Positions 1 through 8,180 of a DNA stretch of 16,979 nucleotides are shown here, piece by piece. Within the stretch, counting starts at the first letter, position 1. Every line of letters begins with the position of its first letter. Both the position numbers and the translations under genes were made by a program. Source of the stretch: an uncultured Bacilli bacterium (GTDB taxonomy: Bacteria; Bacillota_I; Bacilli_A; RF39; UBA660); assembly GCA_947625005.1 (NCBI GenBank), contig CANQNA010000013.1, positions 1 to 16,979 on the forward strand. The letters are read 5' to 3'. The notes below the pieces were generated by a model, which was not told the origin of the DNA, ran no database searches, and was given only the letters and a program-made list of their open reading frames with translations.

Positions 1-1
1 A

Positions 2-331
2 GAAAATGAAAATAAAGGAATAGAAATAATAAATTGTACATTTGAACCCGCCTATACAATTCAAGAGATATGTGAAACCATGCAAAAAGCAACAAACATG
101 AAAAGACATATTATAACAGTACCAGCTGGATTGTTAATGTTTGCCGCCAGAATACTTGGACCAATTGGAGGAAAAAAAGTAGGGATACATCCAGCAAGAA
201 TCAAAAAACTAATGATATCAACAAATATAAGTGGCAAAAAATTAAAAAACAGTGGTTACAAATTTCGTTATACTTTAGAAGAAAGTTTCAAAGACTGGTA
301 TAACGATTGTAACAATAAAGAACTAATATAA
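2..331 (+). CDS. NAD-dependent sugar epimerase/dehydratase, C-terminal part (5' truncated by window)
   Basis: The reading frame is open from base 2, so the gene begins before the window and only about the last 109 residues are visible. The tail reads like the C-terminus of an extended short-chain dehydrogenase acting on nucleotide sugars. It has a segment resembling 'TIQEICETMQKATN', a helix with 'VPAGLLMFAARILGPIG', then 'TNISGKKLKNSGYKFRYTL' followed by 'EESFKDWYND'. The 'GYKFRYTLEE' ending is typical of UDP-sugar 4-epimerase-like and related reductases. The Rossmann glycine motif and the YxxxK catalytic pair would lie upstream and cannot be checked. It would supply an activated sugar to the glycosyltransferases that follow 11 bp downstream. 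Family assignment is fairly good; substrate is unknown. Confidence 0.75.
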   Translation, partial: ENENKGIEIINCTFEPAYTIQEICETMQKATNMKRHIITVPAGLLMFAARILGPIGGKKVGIHPARIKKLMISTNISGKKLKNSGYKFRYTLEESFKDWYNDCNNKELI

Positions 332-342
332 GGGGATTAATA

Positions 343-1188
343 ATGAATACTATAGATATAATATGCCCTTTATATAATGCGGAAAAATATATTGAAAAAT
401 TACATGCTTCATTGTTGTCACAAAAAAAAGTTAATATTAATGAGATAAAGTATATATTGACCGAATCAAATGATAATACAGAAAAATATTTAATAAAAAA
501 CAAAATAACTTATGAAAAAATTTCTAAAAAAGATTTTTCCCATTCGACAGTTAGAGAAAATGCTGCTAAACAAAGTAAAGCAGACATAATAGTGTTTATT
601 TCTCAAGATATATTAATTGATAGAGACGATTGGCTAGAAAAATTAACTTTACCAATAATAAATGGCGAAGCAGATGCAAGTTACTCGAGACAGTTAACAA
701 AATATAACAATATTGAAAAATACACAAGAGAGTCAAATTATCCTGAAAAATCTAGAACAAAATCTAAGAAAGATATTGATGAATTGGGATTAAAAACTTT
801 TTTTTATAGTGATGCCTCAAGTGCTATTAATGCCAAAATATTTAAAAAACTAAATTATTATGATGGAAAAAAATTTATGTTTAATGAAGACATGTACATA
901 GCATATAAGTTAATAATGAATGATTATAAAATAAAATATTGTGCTGACTCTATTGTTTACCATTCTCATAATTTTACTATAAAACAATTATATAAAAGAT
1001 ACAAAGATTCAGGAGAATTTTTTAAACAAAATCCATATATGAATAAATATGGAACAACAGATAGTGGAATGAACCTTGCATTATATGTTTTAAAAAGAAT
1101 AATACAAGAGCACAGATTTGTTTTATTAATGAGGTATCCTTTTGATATGGCAGCAAGATTTATTGGAATGAAAGTAGGGAAAATATGA
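343..1188 (+). CDS. GT2 glycosyltransferase, rhamnosyltransferase-like (paralogue 1)
   Basis: A cytoplasmic GT-A enzyme of 281 residues that probably adds a sugar, possibly rhamnose, to the lipid-linked repeat unit. It opens with the GT2 strand 'IDIICPLYNAEKYI' (residues 4-17). It then has 'ESNDNT' (41-46) where other GT2s have DDGS-like residues, 'FSHSTVRENAA' (65-75), which corresponds to the 'F.H...R' block of rhamnosyltransferase-like GT2s, and 'SQDI' (87-90) in place of the classical DxD. A late 'SEDMY/NEDMYIAYK'-type block and 'YHSHNFT' follow. The start ATG has a strong AGGGG site seven bases upstream. A clear paralogue begins the second module at 9846, about two thirds identical by eye, including the last 15 residues. 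Class is secure; donor sugar is inferred. Confidence 0.85.
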   Translation: MNTIDIICPLYNAEKYIEKLHASLLSQKKVNINEIKYILTESNDNTEKYLIKNKITYEKISKKDFSHSTVRENAAKQSKADIIVFISQDILIDRDDWLEKLTLPIINGEADASYSRQLTKYNNIEKYTRESNYPEKSRTKSKKDIDELGLKTFFYSDASSAINAKIFKKLNYYDGKKFMFNEDMYIAYKLIMNDYKIKYCADSIVYHSHNFTIKQLYKRYKDSGEFFKQNPYMNKYGTTDSGMNLALYVLKRIIQEHRFVLLMRYPFDMAARFIGMKVGKI

Positions 1189-1189
1189 T

Positions 1190-2014
1190 ATGAAACTTTC
1201 TGTTGGAATTATTTTATATAATCCTAATATAAAAATTTTAGAAGAAAATATTAAAGAAATTAAAAAAGTTACTGATAATATAATTCTAATAGATAATCAC
1301 TCGGATAATTTAGAACTTATAAAAAAGTTAAAAAAATATAATCTCTTTTTGCAAATTAATGAAACAAATTTAGGAGTAGCAAAAGGCCTAAATCAAATAT
1401 TAGATAAATCATATGAAATAAATAGCAACTATTTGTTAACGTTAGACCAAGATTCCTCTATTTCTAAACAATCTATTTTAGAAATGATGAAATATATAAA
1501 TAATGATAATATTGCAATAGTTTGTCCATTAATAGTTGAAAAAAATAAATATTACAAAATAAAACAAAAAAGCGAAATTATGGAACTAAATAGATGCATA
1601 ACATCTGGATCATTAATGAATTTAAAAATATGTAAAAAGATTGGATATTTTGATGAAAAAATGTTTATTGATTATGTTGATTTTGATTATTGTAAGAGAA
1701 TAATACTTAATAACAAAAAGATTGTTAGGATAAAAAAAGCTACAATTAAACATGAAATAGGAAAAAGAACAAAAAGAAGATTTATTTTTTTCACTGTATA
1801 TCCAACAAATCATAACAAAACTAGAGTTTATTATTATGTTCGAAACATAAAATATTATTTAAGAAAATTTAAATATAAATTATCTATAAAAGAAATTATT
1901 TATGAATATATTAATTTATTATGGAAATTCACATCAATCATTTTGTATGAGCAAGATAAAAGTGGAAAAATAAAAATGTTTTTTAATGGTTGGAAAGATA
2001 GTAAATTTATTTAA
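1190..2014 (+). CDS. GT2 glycosyltransferase, RfbF-like rhamnosyltransferase
   Basis: A 274-residue GT2 enzyme. The N-terminus 'LSVGIILYNPN' (3-13), 'LIDNHSDN' (33-40), 'NLGVAKGLNQ' (60-69) and the metal/nucleotide-binding 'LDQDSS' (85-90) match the RfbF/WbbL-like rhamnosyltransferase group, where N.G.a.g.N and DqDs are characteristic. A downstream 'DYVDFDYCKRI' block resembles the acceptor/base region of the same group. It starts one base after the stop of the previous gene (TGATATG), so translational coupling is likely. It would add a second sugar to the growing repeat unit at the cytoplasmic face of the membrane. The basic C-terminus, rich in Lys, Tyr and Phe, could help membrane contact. 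Donor specificity cannot be read from the sequence. Confidence 0.84.
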   Translation: MKLSVGIILYNPNIKILEENIKEIKKVTDNIILIDNHSDNLELIKKLKKYNLFLQINETNLGVAKGLNQILDKSYEINSNYLLTLDQDSSISKQSILEMMKYINNDNIAIVCPLIVEKNKYYKIKQKSEIMELNRCITSGSLMNLKICKKIGYFDEKMFIDYVDFDYCKRIILNNKKIVRIKKATIKHEIGKRTKRRFIFFTVYPTNHNKTRVYYYVRNIKYYLRKFKYKLSIKEIIYEYINLLWKFTSIILYEQDKSGKIKMFFNGWKDSKFI

Positions 2015-2042
2015 AATAATATAAAGGCTAGAGGCGGTAAAT

Positions 2043-3104
2043 ATGATAATATACATTATAACACTTTTTATATCATTATTTTTTTGTTTCATAGCATCAA
2101 AAATTAATAACAAGTCACTAAGAAGAATTTTTAGTATATTAAGTTGTTTGCCATTCGCTATAATATCATCAATTAGATATAATGTTGGAACTGATTACTT
2201 ATATAGATATGTACCAAGCTTTGAATACATAAAAAATGGAATAGACATATCCAATTTAGAAATTGGATATAAATTACTTAATAAACTAATTCTTATATTT
2301 TCTGAAAATTTTATTTGGATTTTTGTTATAACTTCTTGCTTTATAATATTTCTAATATTTAATTCCATATATAAAAACTCTAAAAATCCTATGCTAAGTA
2401 TTTCTATATTTTTTTTAGGTGGATATTTTTTTCAATCACTAAATATGATTAGACAATACATGGCGTTTGCAATCATTATTAATAATTATTATTTAATATT
2501 TGAAAAAAAATACCTTAAATTTTCTTTAAGTGTTTTCATATCTAGTTTATTTCATAGTAGTGCTTGGATATATTTAATTCTTATATTTTTAAATAAAAAA
2601 GAGGTATTAACTTTTAAAATAGTTTTATTTTTTTCAATAATTATTATAATTTTTAAAAAATTATTATTATCATTTTTTATAAAAATATTATCATTTTCAA
2701 AATTTAGCGTTTATTTTGATACTTCTTTCAATATTTCAAAACTAAGATTAACATTGTTGGTATCCAATATTTTTATTTATTTAGTTATGTATTATTTATA
2801 TAGAAAAAAAGTTTTAAATAGCGTTTCTACAAATGAAGACACATTTTTTATGAATATTCAAGCAATTGGATTATTATTTTGTGTATCAGGTATTATAACT
2901 TACTTAAGTTTTAGAATTGCAATTTTATTTTTTGCTTTTCAAATATTATCCATATCAAATTTATTAAATAATTTTCATAAAAATTTAAAAAGAAATATAA
3001 CTCTATTGTTAATTTTTATGCTCATTTTATGCATTCATCATACAAATATAAAAAACAACGATGAGGGAGTTTTACCATATCAAACAATTTTTAAACTTCC
3101 TTAA
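2043..3104 (+). CDS. EpsG/Wzy-type polysaccharide polymerase
   Basis: A 353-residue integral membrane protein with about ten hydrophobic segments and very AT-rich coding sequence. Three blocks identify the EpsG family: 'RYNVGTDYLYRY' (45-56), 'QSLNMIRQYMAFAI' (131-144) and 'SSLFHSSAWIY' (168-178). In that family Arg and His residues in these blocks are thought to contact the polysaccharide substrate. It would polymerise the flipped repeat units at the outer face of the membrane. The ATG is preceded by a GAGGCGG site five bases upstream, and 28 bp separate it from the previous gene. A second, divergent EpsG-family gene lies at 11832, so the window encodes two candidate polymerases. Assignment as polymerase rather than O-antigen ligase rests on the EpsG blocks. 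Confidence 0.83.
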   Translation: MIIYIITLFISLFFCFIASKINNKSLRRIFSILSCLPFAIISSIRYNVGTDYLYRYVPSFEYIKNGIDISNLEIGYKLLNKLILIFSENFIWIFVITSCFIIFLIFNSIYKNSKNPMLSISIFFLGGYFFQSLNMIRQYMAFAIIINNYYLIFEKKYLKFSLSVFISSLFHSSAWIYLILIFLNKKEVLTFKIVLFFSIIIIIFKKLLLSFFIKILSFSKFSVYFDTSFNISKLRLTLLVSNIFIYLVMYYLYRKKVLNSVSTNEDTFFMNIQAIGLLFCVSGIITYLSFRIAILFFAFQILSISNLLNNFHKNLKRNITLLLIFMLILCIHHTNIKNNDEGVLPYQTIFKLP

Positions 3105-3116
3105 GAAAGGAAACAC

Positions 3117-4115
3117 ATGACACAAAAATTAGTATCAATTATCGTACCAGTTTATAATGTAGAAAAATATCTTGAAAAATGTATTCAATCAATTGTAAGT
3201 CAAACATATAAAAATATTGAAATAATTTTAATAGACGATGAATCTCAAGATGAATCTGGTAATATATGTGATAAATATAAAAAAGTAGATAAAAGAATAA
3301 AAGTTATTCATAAAAAAAATGGCGGACTGTCAGATGCTAGAAATAAAGGATTAGAAGTATCTAAAGGTACATATATAATGTTTATAGATTCTGATGATTA
3401 TATTGATAAGGACATGGTAGAAGTTTTATATAATGCTTGTCAGAGAACACATTTAGATATTGCATGCTGCGCAAAATATATTGAAAAAAATGATGGCTCA
3501 TATTATTTAAAAAATATAATAAAAAATGAAAAATCTTTTTTGCCAAAAGAAGCAATAAAATCTCTTTTGCTAAATAATAAAATTGATACTTCGGCTTGTG
3601 ATAAATTGTTTAAAAAAAAATTATTTTTAAATATAAGATTTCCAGTTGGAAAATATTATGAAGATTTAGCTACAATTCATAAAGTTATTGAAAAATCAAA
3701 TGGGATAATCCACGTTTCACAGGCAAAATATCATTATCTCCAAAGGGACGGGAGTATTATAAATAGTAATTTTAATTTAAAACATTTGCAGTATATTGAG
3801 GTCTCAAAATATTTAGTAGATTATTATAGTAAGGATAATGAAATTAAAAATTATGCTTTAGCAAATTTTTATTTATCAGTTGCTACAACCATAATGGATA
3901 TGAAAATAAAAAATGCTGATAAAAAATATTATAGCGAGTATATTTACATAAAGAAAGTAATAAAAGAAAATATAATTTCTATTTTAACAAACAAACAAAT
4001 TATTTTACAAAAAAAGATTATGATAATTTTTATATATTTTAATTTTGTTAAAACTGCTTACAAGTTAAAAGAATTAAAAAAAATAAATGCAATAAAAAAT
4101 GTTAGGAGAAAGTGA
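3117..4115 (+). CDS. GT2 family glycosyltransferase
   Basis: A 332-residue protein with a textbook GT2 N-terminal GT-A domain: 'VSIIVPVYNVEKYLEKCI' (6-23), 'LIDDESQDES' (38-47), 'KNGGLSDARNKGLE' (67-80) and the DxD motif as 'FIDSDDYID' (89-97). The block 'KYYEDLATIHK' further on is the usual E-D pair around the catalytic base in this group. The C-terminal 100 residues are Lys/Ile-rich with one hydrophobic stretch and may lie on the membrane. The gene follows the polymerase by 12 bp with an AAGAAAGG site. It probably adds one sugar of the repeat unit, commonly galactose, glucose or GlcNAc in relatives, but the donor cannot be assigned here. Confidence 0.88.
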   Translation: MTQKLVSIIVPVYNVEKYLEKCIQSIVSQTYKNIEIILIDDESQDESGNICDKYKKVDKRIKVIHKKNGGLSDARNKGLEVSKGTYIMFIDSDDYIDKDMVEVLYNACQRTHLDIACCAKYIEKNDGSYYLKNIIKNEKSFLPKEAIKSLLLNNKIDTSACDKLFKKKLFLNIRFPVGKYYEDLATIHKVIEKSNGIIHVSQAKYHYLQRDGSIINSNFNLKHLQYIEVSKYLVDYYSKDNEIKNYALANFYLSVATTIMDMKIKNADKKYYSEYIYIKKVIKENIISILTNKQIILQKKIMIIFIYFNFVKTAYKLKELKKINAIKNVRRK

Positions 4116-4117
4116 AA

Positions 4118-4966
4118 ATGGATAATTATTATAACGATATTCATAGAATTTCCTTAAACATATTTAAAGAGTTTGATAGAATATGTCAAAAATATGATTT
4201 GAAGTATTTTGCAATAGGTGGAACTTGTCTGGGGGCAATAAGGCATCAAGGGTTTATTCCGTGGGATGATGATATGGATTTTGCTATGCCTTTTGTCGAT
4301 TACTTAAGATTTCGTAAGATAGCAATTAAGGAATTAAGAGAACCCTATAAAATAATAGATTATAAAGATATTAAGCAATATAAAGATTTTTGGCTTAAAA
4401 TTCACGATTCTAATACAACTTTTATTGAAAAAGAAATAAAAGACAAAAAAGAATTATATAGAGGCGTTTCAATAGATATTATGCCAATATGTGCAATAAC
4501 TAAGAAAACTATTCCACAAAAAATTTTTTTATTGAAAATGTATATTTTTACAAAACTTGATTATAACAATAGATCTAATATGAATGATAAAAAGAGTTTA
4601 TTAAAAAAGATTTTATGGTTATGTCTTATGCCTTTATATAAAAAAGATTTTAATTATTATTCCAACTTACTTGAAAAAATGTGTAGAAAGTATAGTTTTA
4701 ATGAAAAAAATGATATTTGTTTTGCTTGGCGATTCCCATTAAGAAAAACTTATTCAAATGTTTTTAAATATAATGATTTTAGTAAATCTATAGAAAAAAA
4801 GTTTGAAGATGTAATAATGAAAGTTCCTATTAATTATGATGATTATTTAAAAAATGATTATGGTGATTATATGACATTACCTCCTGAAAATGAAAGAATA
4901 AATCATGATCCCTACTTATGCGATTTAAAAAAATCATATTTAAGTTATCTTGAGGAAAAAGAATAG
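4118..4966 (+). CDS. LicD family phosphotransferase
   Basis: A 282-residue member of the LicD/fukutin nucleotidyltransferase-fold family, which transfers a phosphorylated alcohol (phosphocholine, phosphoglycerol or phosphoribitol) from a CDP donor to a sugar. The signature 'AIGGTCLGAIRHQGFIPWDD' occupies about residues 32-51 and runs on into 'DMDFAMP', giving the G-G-T-LG-RH-G-IPWDDD-D pattern with the metal-binding Asp cluster. The start is placed at ATG 4118 rather than the upstream GTG at 4112, because AGGAGA (4104-4109) sits eight bases from 4118 but only two from the GTG. The stop of the preceding GT2 lies two bases upstream. Its donor is probably made by the cytidylyltransferase at 6394. 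No choline kinase or LicC is visible, so glycerol phosphate is more likely than choline. That last point is inference. Confidence 0.86.
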   Translation: MDNYYNDIHRISLNIFKEFDRICQKYDLKYFAIGGTCLGAIRHQGFIPWDDDMDFAMPFVDYLRFRKIAIKELREPYKIIDYKDIKQYKDFWLKIHDSNTTFIEKEIKDKKELYRGVSIDIMPICAITKKTIPQKIFLLKMYIFTKLDYNNRSNMNDKKSLLKKILWLCLMPLYKKDFNYYSNLLEKMCRKYSFNEKNDICFAWRFPLRKTYSNVFKYNDFSKSIEKKFEDVIMKVPINYDDYLKNDYGDYMTLPPENERINHDPYLCDLKKSYLSYLEEKE

Positions 4967-4970
4967 TAAT

Positions 4971-6401
4971 ATGGCAATTTTTGTAAAAAAATATAAAAAT
5001 ATGCCTAAAATGGCAAAAGCATCATTATGGTTTCTGATATGTTCATTTTTGCAAAAAGGAATTTCTTTTATTTCAACTCCAATTTTTACAAGATTAATGA
5101 CAACAGAAGAATATGGGAAATATAGCGTGTTTGCTACATGGGAAGGTATAATTAGTATTTTTATAACATTAAACTTATCATATGGAGTTTATAGTCAAGG
5201 ATTAGTTAAGTATGAAGAAGATAGAAAAAAATATTCTTCTAGTATGCAAGGATTAACAATAACATTAATTACAATTTGGACAATAATATATTTAATATTT
5301 CACAATTTTTTTAATTATTTATTTGGATTAAATACAATTTATATGTTATTAATGATTTTCATTATATGGATTACTGCAATATTTAATTTTTGGTCAGCAG
5401 AGCAGAGAGTTGATTACAATTATAAATTATTATTAATCTTTACCATTTTTGCCTCAATTTTTAATCCATTATTTTCAATCATTTTAATGAAATTTATGAA
5501 AGATAAAGTATTAGCCAGAATAATGGGAATAACAATTTCATATTTATTATTTTATTTTTGGATGTTATTTGCTCAATTAATTAAAGGAAAAAGAATCTAT
5601 GAAAAAATATATTGGAAACATGCACTTAAATTCAATATTCCTTTAATACCACATTATTTATCTCAAACAATTTTAAATAGTTCTGATAGAATTATGATAA
5701 ATAAATATGTAAATTCAAGTTCAGCTGGAATATATAGCCTAGCGTATTCAGTATCATTAATTATGACACTAGTTAATAATGCTATAGGCCAAACCTTAAG
5801 CCCTTGGATATATAAAAAAATTAAATATAATTTAGTTGATGAAATTTCTAATGTTGTTTTATCATCCCTACTTATTGTAGCAATTATGAATTTAATATTA
5901 ATTGCTTTTGCACCAGAAGTAATAGCAATTTTTGCACCTAAAGAATATTATGAAGCTATATGGATTATTCCACCTGTTGCTATGAGTGTATATTTTATGT
6001 TCATGTATGATATATTTGCTAAATTTGAATTTTACTTTGAAAAAACAAAATTAATATCTTTAGCAACAATAGTAGGTGCCATTATTAATATAGTAACAAA
6101 TTATATATTTATAAATAAATATGGTTATGTTGCGGCTGGCTACACGACTTTAATATGTTATATGATATATGCATTTTTTCATTACTGTGCAATGAAAAAA
6201 ATATGTAATGAAAAATATGAAGGTAAAAATCCTTATAATACAAAAATAATATTAATAATTACAGTTTTGTTTTTGATGATAGGTTTTGCATTTTTAGCTT
6301 TATACAATCATTTGATTTTAAGATATATTTTAATATCAATATTAGCAATTATATGTATTAGTTTAATAAAAAAAATTAAAGGAGAAAAAAAATATGAATA
6401 A
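4971..6401 (+). CDS. Wzx-type polysaccharide flippase (MATE/MOP superfamily)
   Basis: A 476-residue polytopic membrane protein with roughly 12-14 hydrophobic segments. The N-terminal pattern 'KASLWFLICSFLQKGISFI' followed by 'STPIFTRLMTTEEYGKYSVF' is the hallmark of Wzx/RfbX/SpoVB-like exporters. A second MATE-like repeat contains 'PLIPHYLSQTILNSSDRIMI' followed by a segment like 'NKYVNSSSAGIYSLAYSVS'. It would flip the undecaprenyl-linked repeat unit across the membrane. The frame is open back to a TTG at 4950, but no Shine-Dalgarno precedes that codon, so I chose ATG 4971, five bases past the LicD stop. The GAGGAAA upstream is rather distant. It is the only flippase in the window. The 3' end overlaps the next gene by eight bases. 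Confidence 0.88.
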   Translation: MAIFVKKYKNMPKMAKASLWFLICSFLQKGISFISTPIFTRLMTTEEYGKYSVFATWEGIISIFITLNLSYGVYSQGLVKYEEDRKKYSSSMQGLTITLITIWTIIYLIFHNFFNYLFGLNTIYMLLMIFIIWITAIFNFWSAEQRVDYNYKLLLIFTIFASIFNPLFSIILMKFMKDKVLARIMGITISYLLFYFWMLFAQLIKGKRIYEKIYWKHALKFNIPLIPHYLSQTILNSSDRIMINKYVNSSSAGIYSLAYSVSLIMTLVNNAIGQTLSPWIYKKIKYNLVDEISNVVLSSLLIVAIMNLILIAFAPEVIAIFAPKEYYEAIWIIPPVAMSVYFMFMYDIFAKFEFYFEKTKLISLATIVGAIINIVTNYIFINKYGYVAAGYTTLICYMIYAFFHYCAMKKICNEKYEGKNPYNTKIILIITVLFLMIGFAFLALYNHLILRYILISILAIICISLIKKIKGEKKYE

Positions 6402-6849
6402 TAAAGAAAAAGATATAATAATAGGTTATACTGCAGGGGTTTATGATTTATTCCATATAGGACATTTAAAATTATTAAAAAATGCCAAAGGAATGTGTGA
6501 CAAGTTAATTGTTGGCGTTACTATTGATGAATTGGTTGCTTATAAAGGCAAAAAAGCCATGATCCCATATGAAGATCGAGCTGAAATTGTTAGAGCAATT
6601 AAATATGTTGATGCTGTTGTACCACAATATGATATGGATAAATTAACAATGTGTAAGAAATTGGGAGCTTCTGTTATGTTTGTTGGCGATGACTGGTATA
6701 ATACAGAAAAATGGAATGCTTATGAAAAAGAATTTTCAAAAGAAGGAATAAAAATTATTTATTTTCCTTATTCTAAAGGAATTTCTTCAACTCAGATTAG
6801 AAAGGCTTTGGATGCAGTAAGAGGTGAATCATTGGAGGATGTTAAATAA
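6394..6849 (+). CDS. TagD-like glycerol-3-phosphate cytidylyltransferase family protein
   Basis: A 151-residue cytidylyltransferase of the HxGH nucleotidyltransferase superfamily, normally making CDP-glycerol or a similar CDP-alcohol from CTP. It shows 'GYTAGVYDLFHIGHL' (11-25) with the catalytic HIGH at 21-24, then 'LIVGVTIDELVAYKGKKAMI' (38-57), 'PYEDRAEIVRAIKYVD' (58-73), 'FVGDDW' (96-101) and 'SKGISSTQIRK' (127-137). The last is equivalent to the R-x-x-GISTT motif of TagD, with Ser-Lys where Arg-Thr is usual. GGAG lies nine bases before the start, and its last codon shares one base with the start of the next gene (TAATG). The likely consumer of its product is the LicD protein at 4118. Fold and reaction class are secure; the alcohol phosphate substrate is not. 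Confidence 0.88.
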   Translation: MNNKEKDIIIGYTAGVYDLFHIGHLKLLKNAKGMCDKLIVGVTIDELVAYKGKKAMIPYEDRAEIVRAIKYVDAVVPQYDMDKLTMCKKLGASVMFVGDDWYNTEKWNAYEKEFSKEGIKIIYFPYSKGISSTQIRKALDAVRGESLEDVK

Positions 6850-7895
6850 TGGAAAAAGATATTAAGTATTGTGCATCATCATTTTTAATGTATAGAAGAG
6901 TAGTCAATTCATCAAAATGCTTTATAGATAATAAAAAACCAAATACTACAAATTTTTCTTGGAGTAAAACTCCAATAAATAATAGTAAAGAATTAGAAGA
7001 TTTTTTATTTAAAGAAGTAAAAGAAATTACTGAGCATGGTAATATTGCACTTGCTTTATCTGGTGGTATTGATTCAGCAATATTGGCAAAAATGATGCCA
7101 CCTGGGTCTACAGCATACACCTTTAAATGTATAGTTCCTGGAGTTGAAGTTATTGATGAAACAATTCAAGCTGCAAAATATGCAAAAGAATGTAATTTAA
7201 ATCACAAAATTATTGAAATCACATGGGAAGACATGAAAAAATATGCACCTATATTAATGGAGCATAAGAATGCACCTATTCATTCTATTGAAGTTCAAAT
7301 ATATTTAGCAGGAATACAAGCAAAGAAAGATGGATTTGATGGGATTATATATGGTGAAACGGCAGATGTTAATTATGGAGGACTTAGTAATATTTTATCA
7401 AAAGATTGGAATGTTGGTGATTTTATTGAACGTTATGCATATTTAAAGCCATGGAAAGTTTTAAAGAATCCAAAAGTCGATTTTTCATATGTTTTAGATT
7501 ATATGGATAGTAACACTGGTTTAGTTGATGTACATAGATACTTATCTAATTTTGATATTATAGAATCTGTAAATTCATATGTAAATGCATGTGAATGTGC
7601 TAACATTGACTTTCATGCACCATTTTCAAAAACTTATTTAAATGTTCCCCTAGATTTAAAAAGAATAAGAAATGGGGAAAATAAATATTTAATACGTGAA
7701 ATTTTTACAAGGCTTTACCCAGAATGGAAAATACCTCAAAAAATTCCTATGCCTAGGCCAACTGAAGAATGGTTAAAAGATTGGATAGGCCCAAGTAATC
7801 CTATTTTTTTACCAAACTGTATTGATAATTTATCTGGAGATGAAAAATGGTTAGTTTGGGCTCTAGACAATTTTTTAAATAGTAATGGATTATAG
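6849..7895 (+). CDS. Asparagine synthase-like ATP pyrophosphatase without glutaminase domain
   Basis: A 348-residue protein with the PP-loop 'LALSGGIDSAILA' (68-80), whose SGGIDS binds ATP pyrophosphate, and 'IYGETADVNYGGLS' (167-180), aligning with GEGADELFGGY of asparagine synthetase B. The N-terminal Cys-dependent glutaminase domain is absent: the protein opens with 'MEKDIKYCASSFLMYRRV'. It therefore resembles only the C-terminal synthase domain and would need free ammonia, another amine, or a partner amidotransferase. ELF is replaced by VNY in the second motif, suggesting a non-aspartate substrate. The one-base overlap with the cytidylyltransferase suggests the same pathway, perhaps amidation of the activated alcohol or of a uronic acid in the repeat unit. 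Class is good; reaction is inferred. It is the last gene of module 1, before a terminator. Confidence 0.78.
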   Translation: MEKDIKYCASSFLMYRRVVNSSKCFIDNKKPNTTNFSWSKTPINNSKELEDFLFKEVKEITEHGNIALALSGGIDSAILAKMMPPGSTAYTFKCIVPGVEVIDETIQAAKYAKECNLNHKIIEITWEDMKKYAPILMEHKNAPIHSIEVQIYLAGIQAKKDGFDGIIYGETADVNYGGLSNILSKDWNVGDFIERYAYLKPWKVLKNPKVDFSYVLDYMDSNTGLVDVHRYLSNFDIIESVNSYVNACECANIDFHAPFSKTYLNVPLDLKRIRNGENKYLIREIFTRLYPEWKIPQKIPMPRPTEEWLKDWIGPSNPIFLPNCIDNLSGDEKWLVWALDNFLNSNGL

Positions 7896-7999
7896 TTAAG
7901 AATTAATTTTATAAATTAAAAATATAGTTGGGCGGAGTTTTTTAGCTAAGTTTTATGTAAGTAGTACTGTTTAATGATTAATTATATAGTGATAAAACG

Positions 8000-8086
8000 A
8001 AAAATTTACTTTAAATAAGTAGATTTTTTTAATATGGAAATATATAACTATTACTCATTTTGCTAAAAAAAATTAAAATAAGGAAA
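8000..8086 (+). repeat. Direct repeat copy A (terminator plus decayed leader-like DNA)
   Basis: The sequence from the terminator onward shares, in the same order, several blocks with 9589-9717: the hairpin, a TATAACT, TTGCTAAAA (8060-8068; 9687-9695) and TTAAAATAAGGAAA (8073-8086; 9705-9717 with one A fewer). Between TATAACT and TTGCTAAAA this copy is about 40 bp shorter. After that only weak likeness remains (TAGTGA, ATTAAT..TACTA). It looks like a deleted, decayed version of the region downstream of the ATPase gene. Confidence 0.55.
8002..8030 (+). terminator. Rho-independent terminator of module 1 (copy A)
   Basis: Arm AAATTTACTT (8002-8011) pairs with AAGTAGATTT (8017-8026) over 10 bp with one T-G wobble and a five-base loop. 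The T run extends to 8030. It lies 106 bp after the stop of the asparagine synthase-like gene. The stem is AT-rich, so strength may be moderate. Almost the same hairpin recurs at 9591. Confidence 0.72.
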
Positions 8087-8140
8087 TTTAATTAGTGAAT
8101 ATTTTGATTACTATTAATAAATTACTAAATTTATAGTAAA

Positions 8141-8171
8141 TTGTTATGATTTTTTCTACAAATGCTATTAT
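8141..8171 (+). promoter_or_regulatory. Possible sigma-70 type promoter for the ATPase gene
   Basis: TTGTTA (8141-8146) and TATTAT (8166-8171) are 19 bp apart, a little long, but the -10 has an extended TG at 8163-8164. A six-base inverted repeat (TTACTA 8122-8127, TAGTAA 8134-8139) abuts the -35 and could be an operator. In DNA this AT-rich such matches are frequent, so this is tentative. The TATAAT-like ends of the following 23-bp repeats are alternative -10 elements. Confidence 0.33.
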
Positions 8172-8180
8172 TTAATTTTG

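Noticed and set aside
2033..2039. GGCGGTA resembling the ops element recruited by RfaH in polysaccharide operons of Gram-negatives
   Set aside because: It lies in mid-operon directly before ATG 2043, fits a Shine-Dalgarno site, and the host looks like a Gram-positive.
6842..7120. Minus-strand open frame of 92 codons
   Set aside because: It is antisense to the conserved PP-loop gene, lacks a start signal and resembles no protein family. The other minus-strand frames at 288, 1622, 14419 and 14996 are shadows in the same way.
7903..7919. Inverted repeat TTAATTT/AAATTAA right after the asparagine synthase-like gene as a terminator
   Set aside because: A/T only, no T tract, and a better hairpin follows at 8002.
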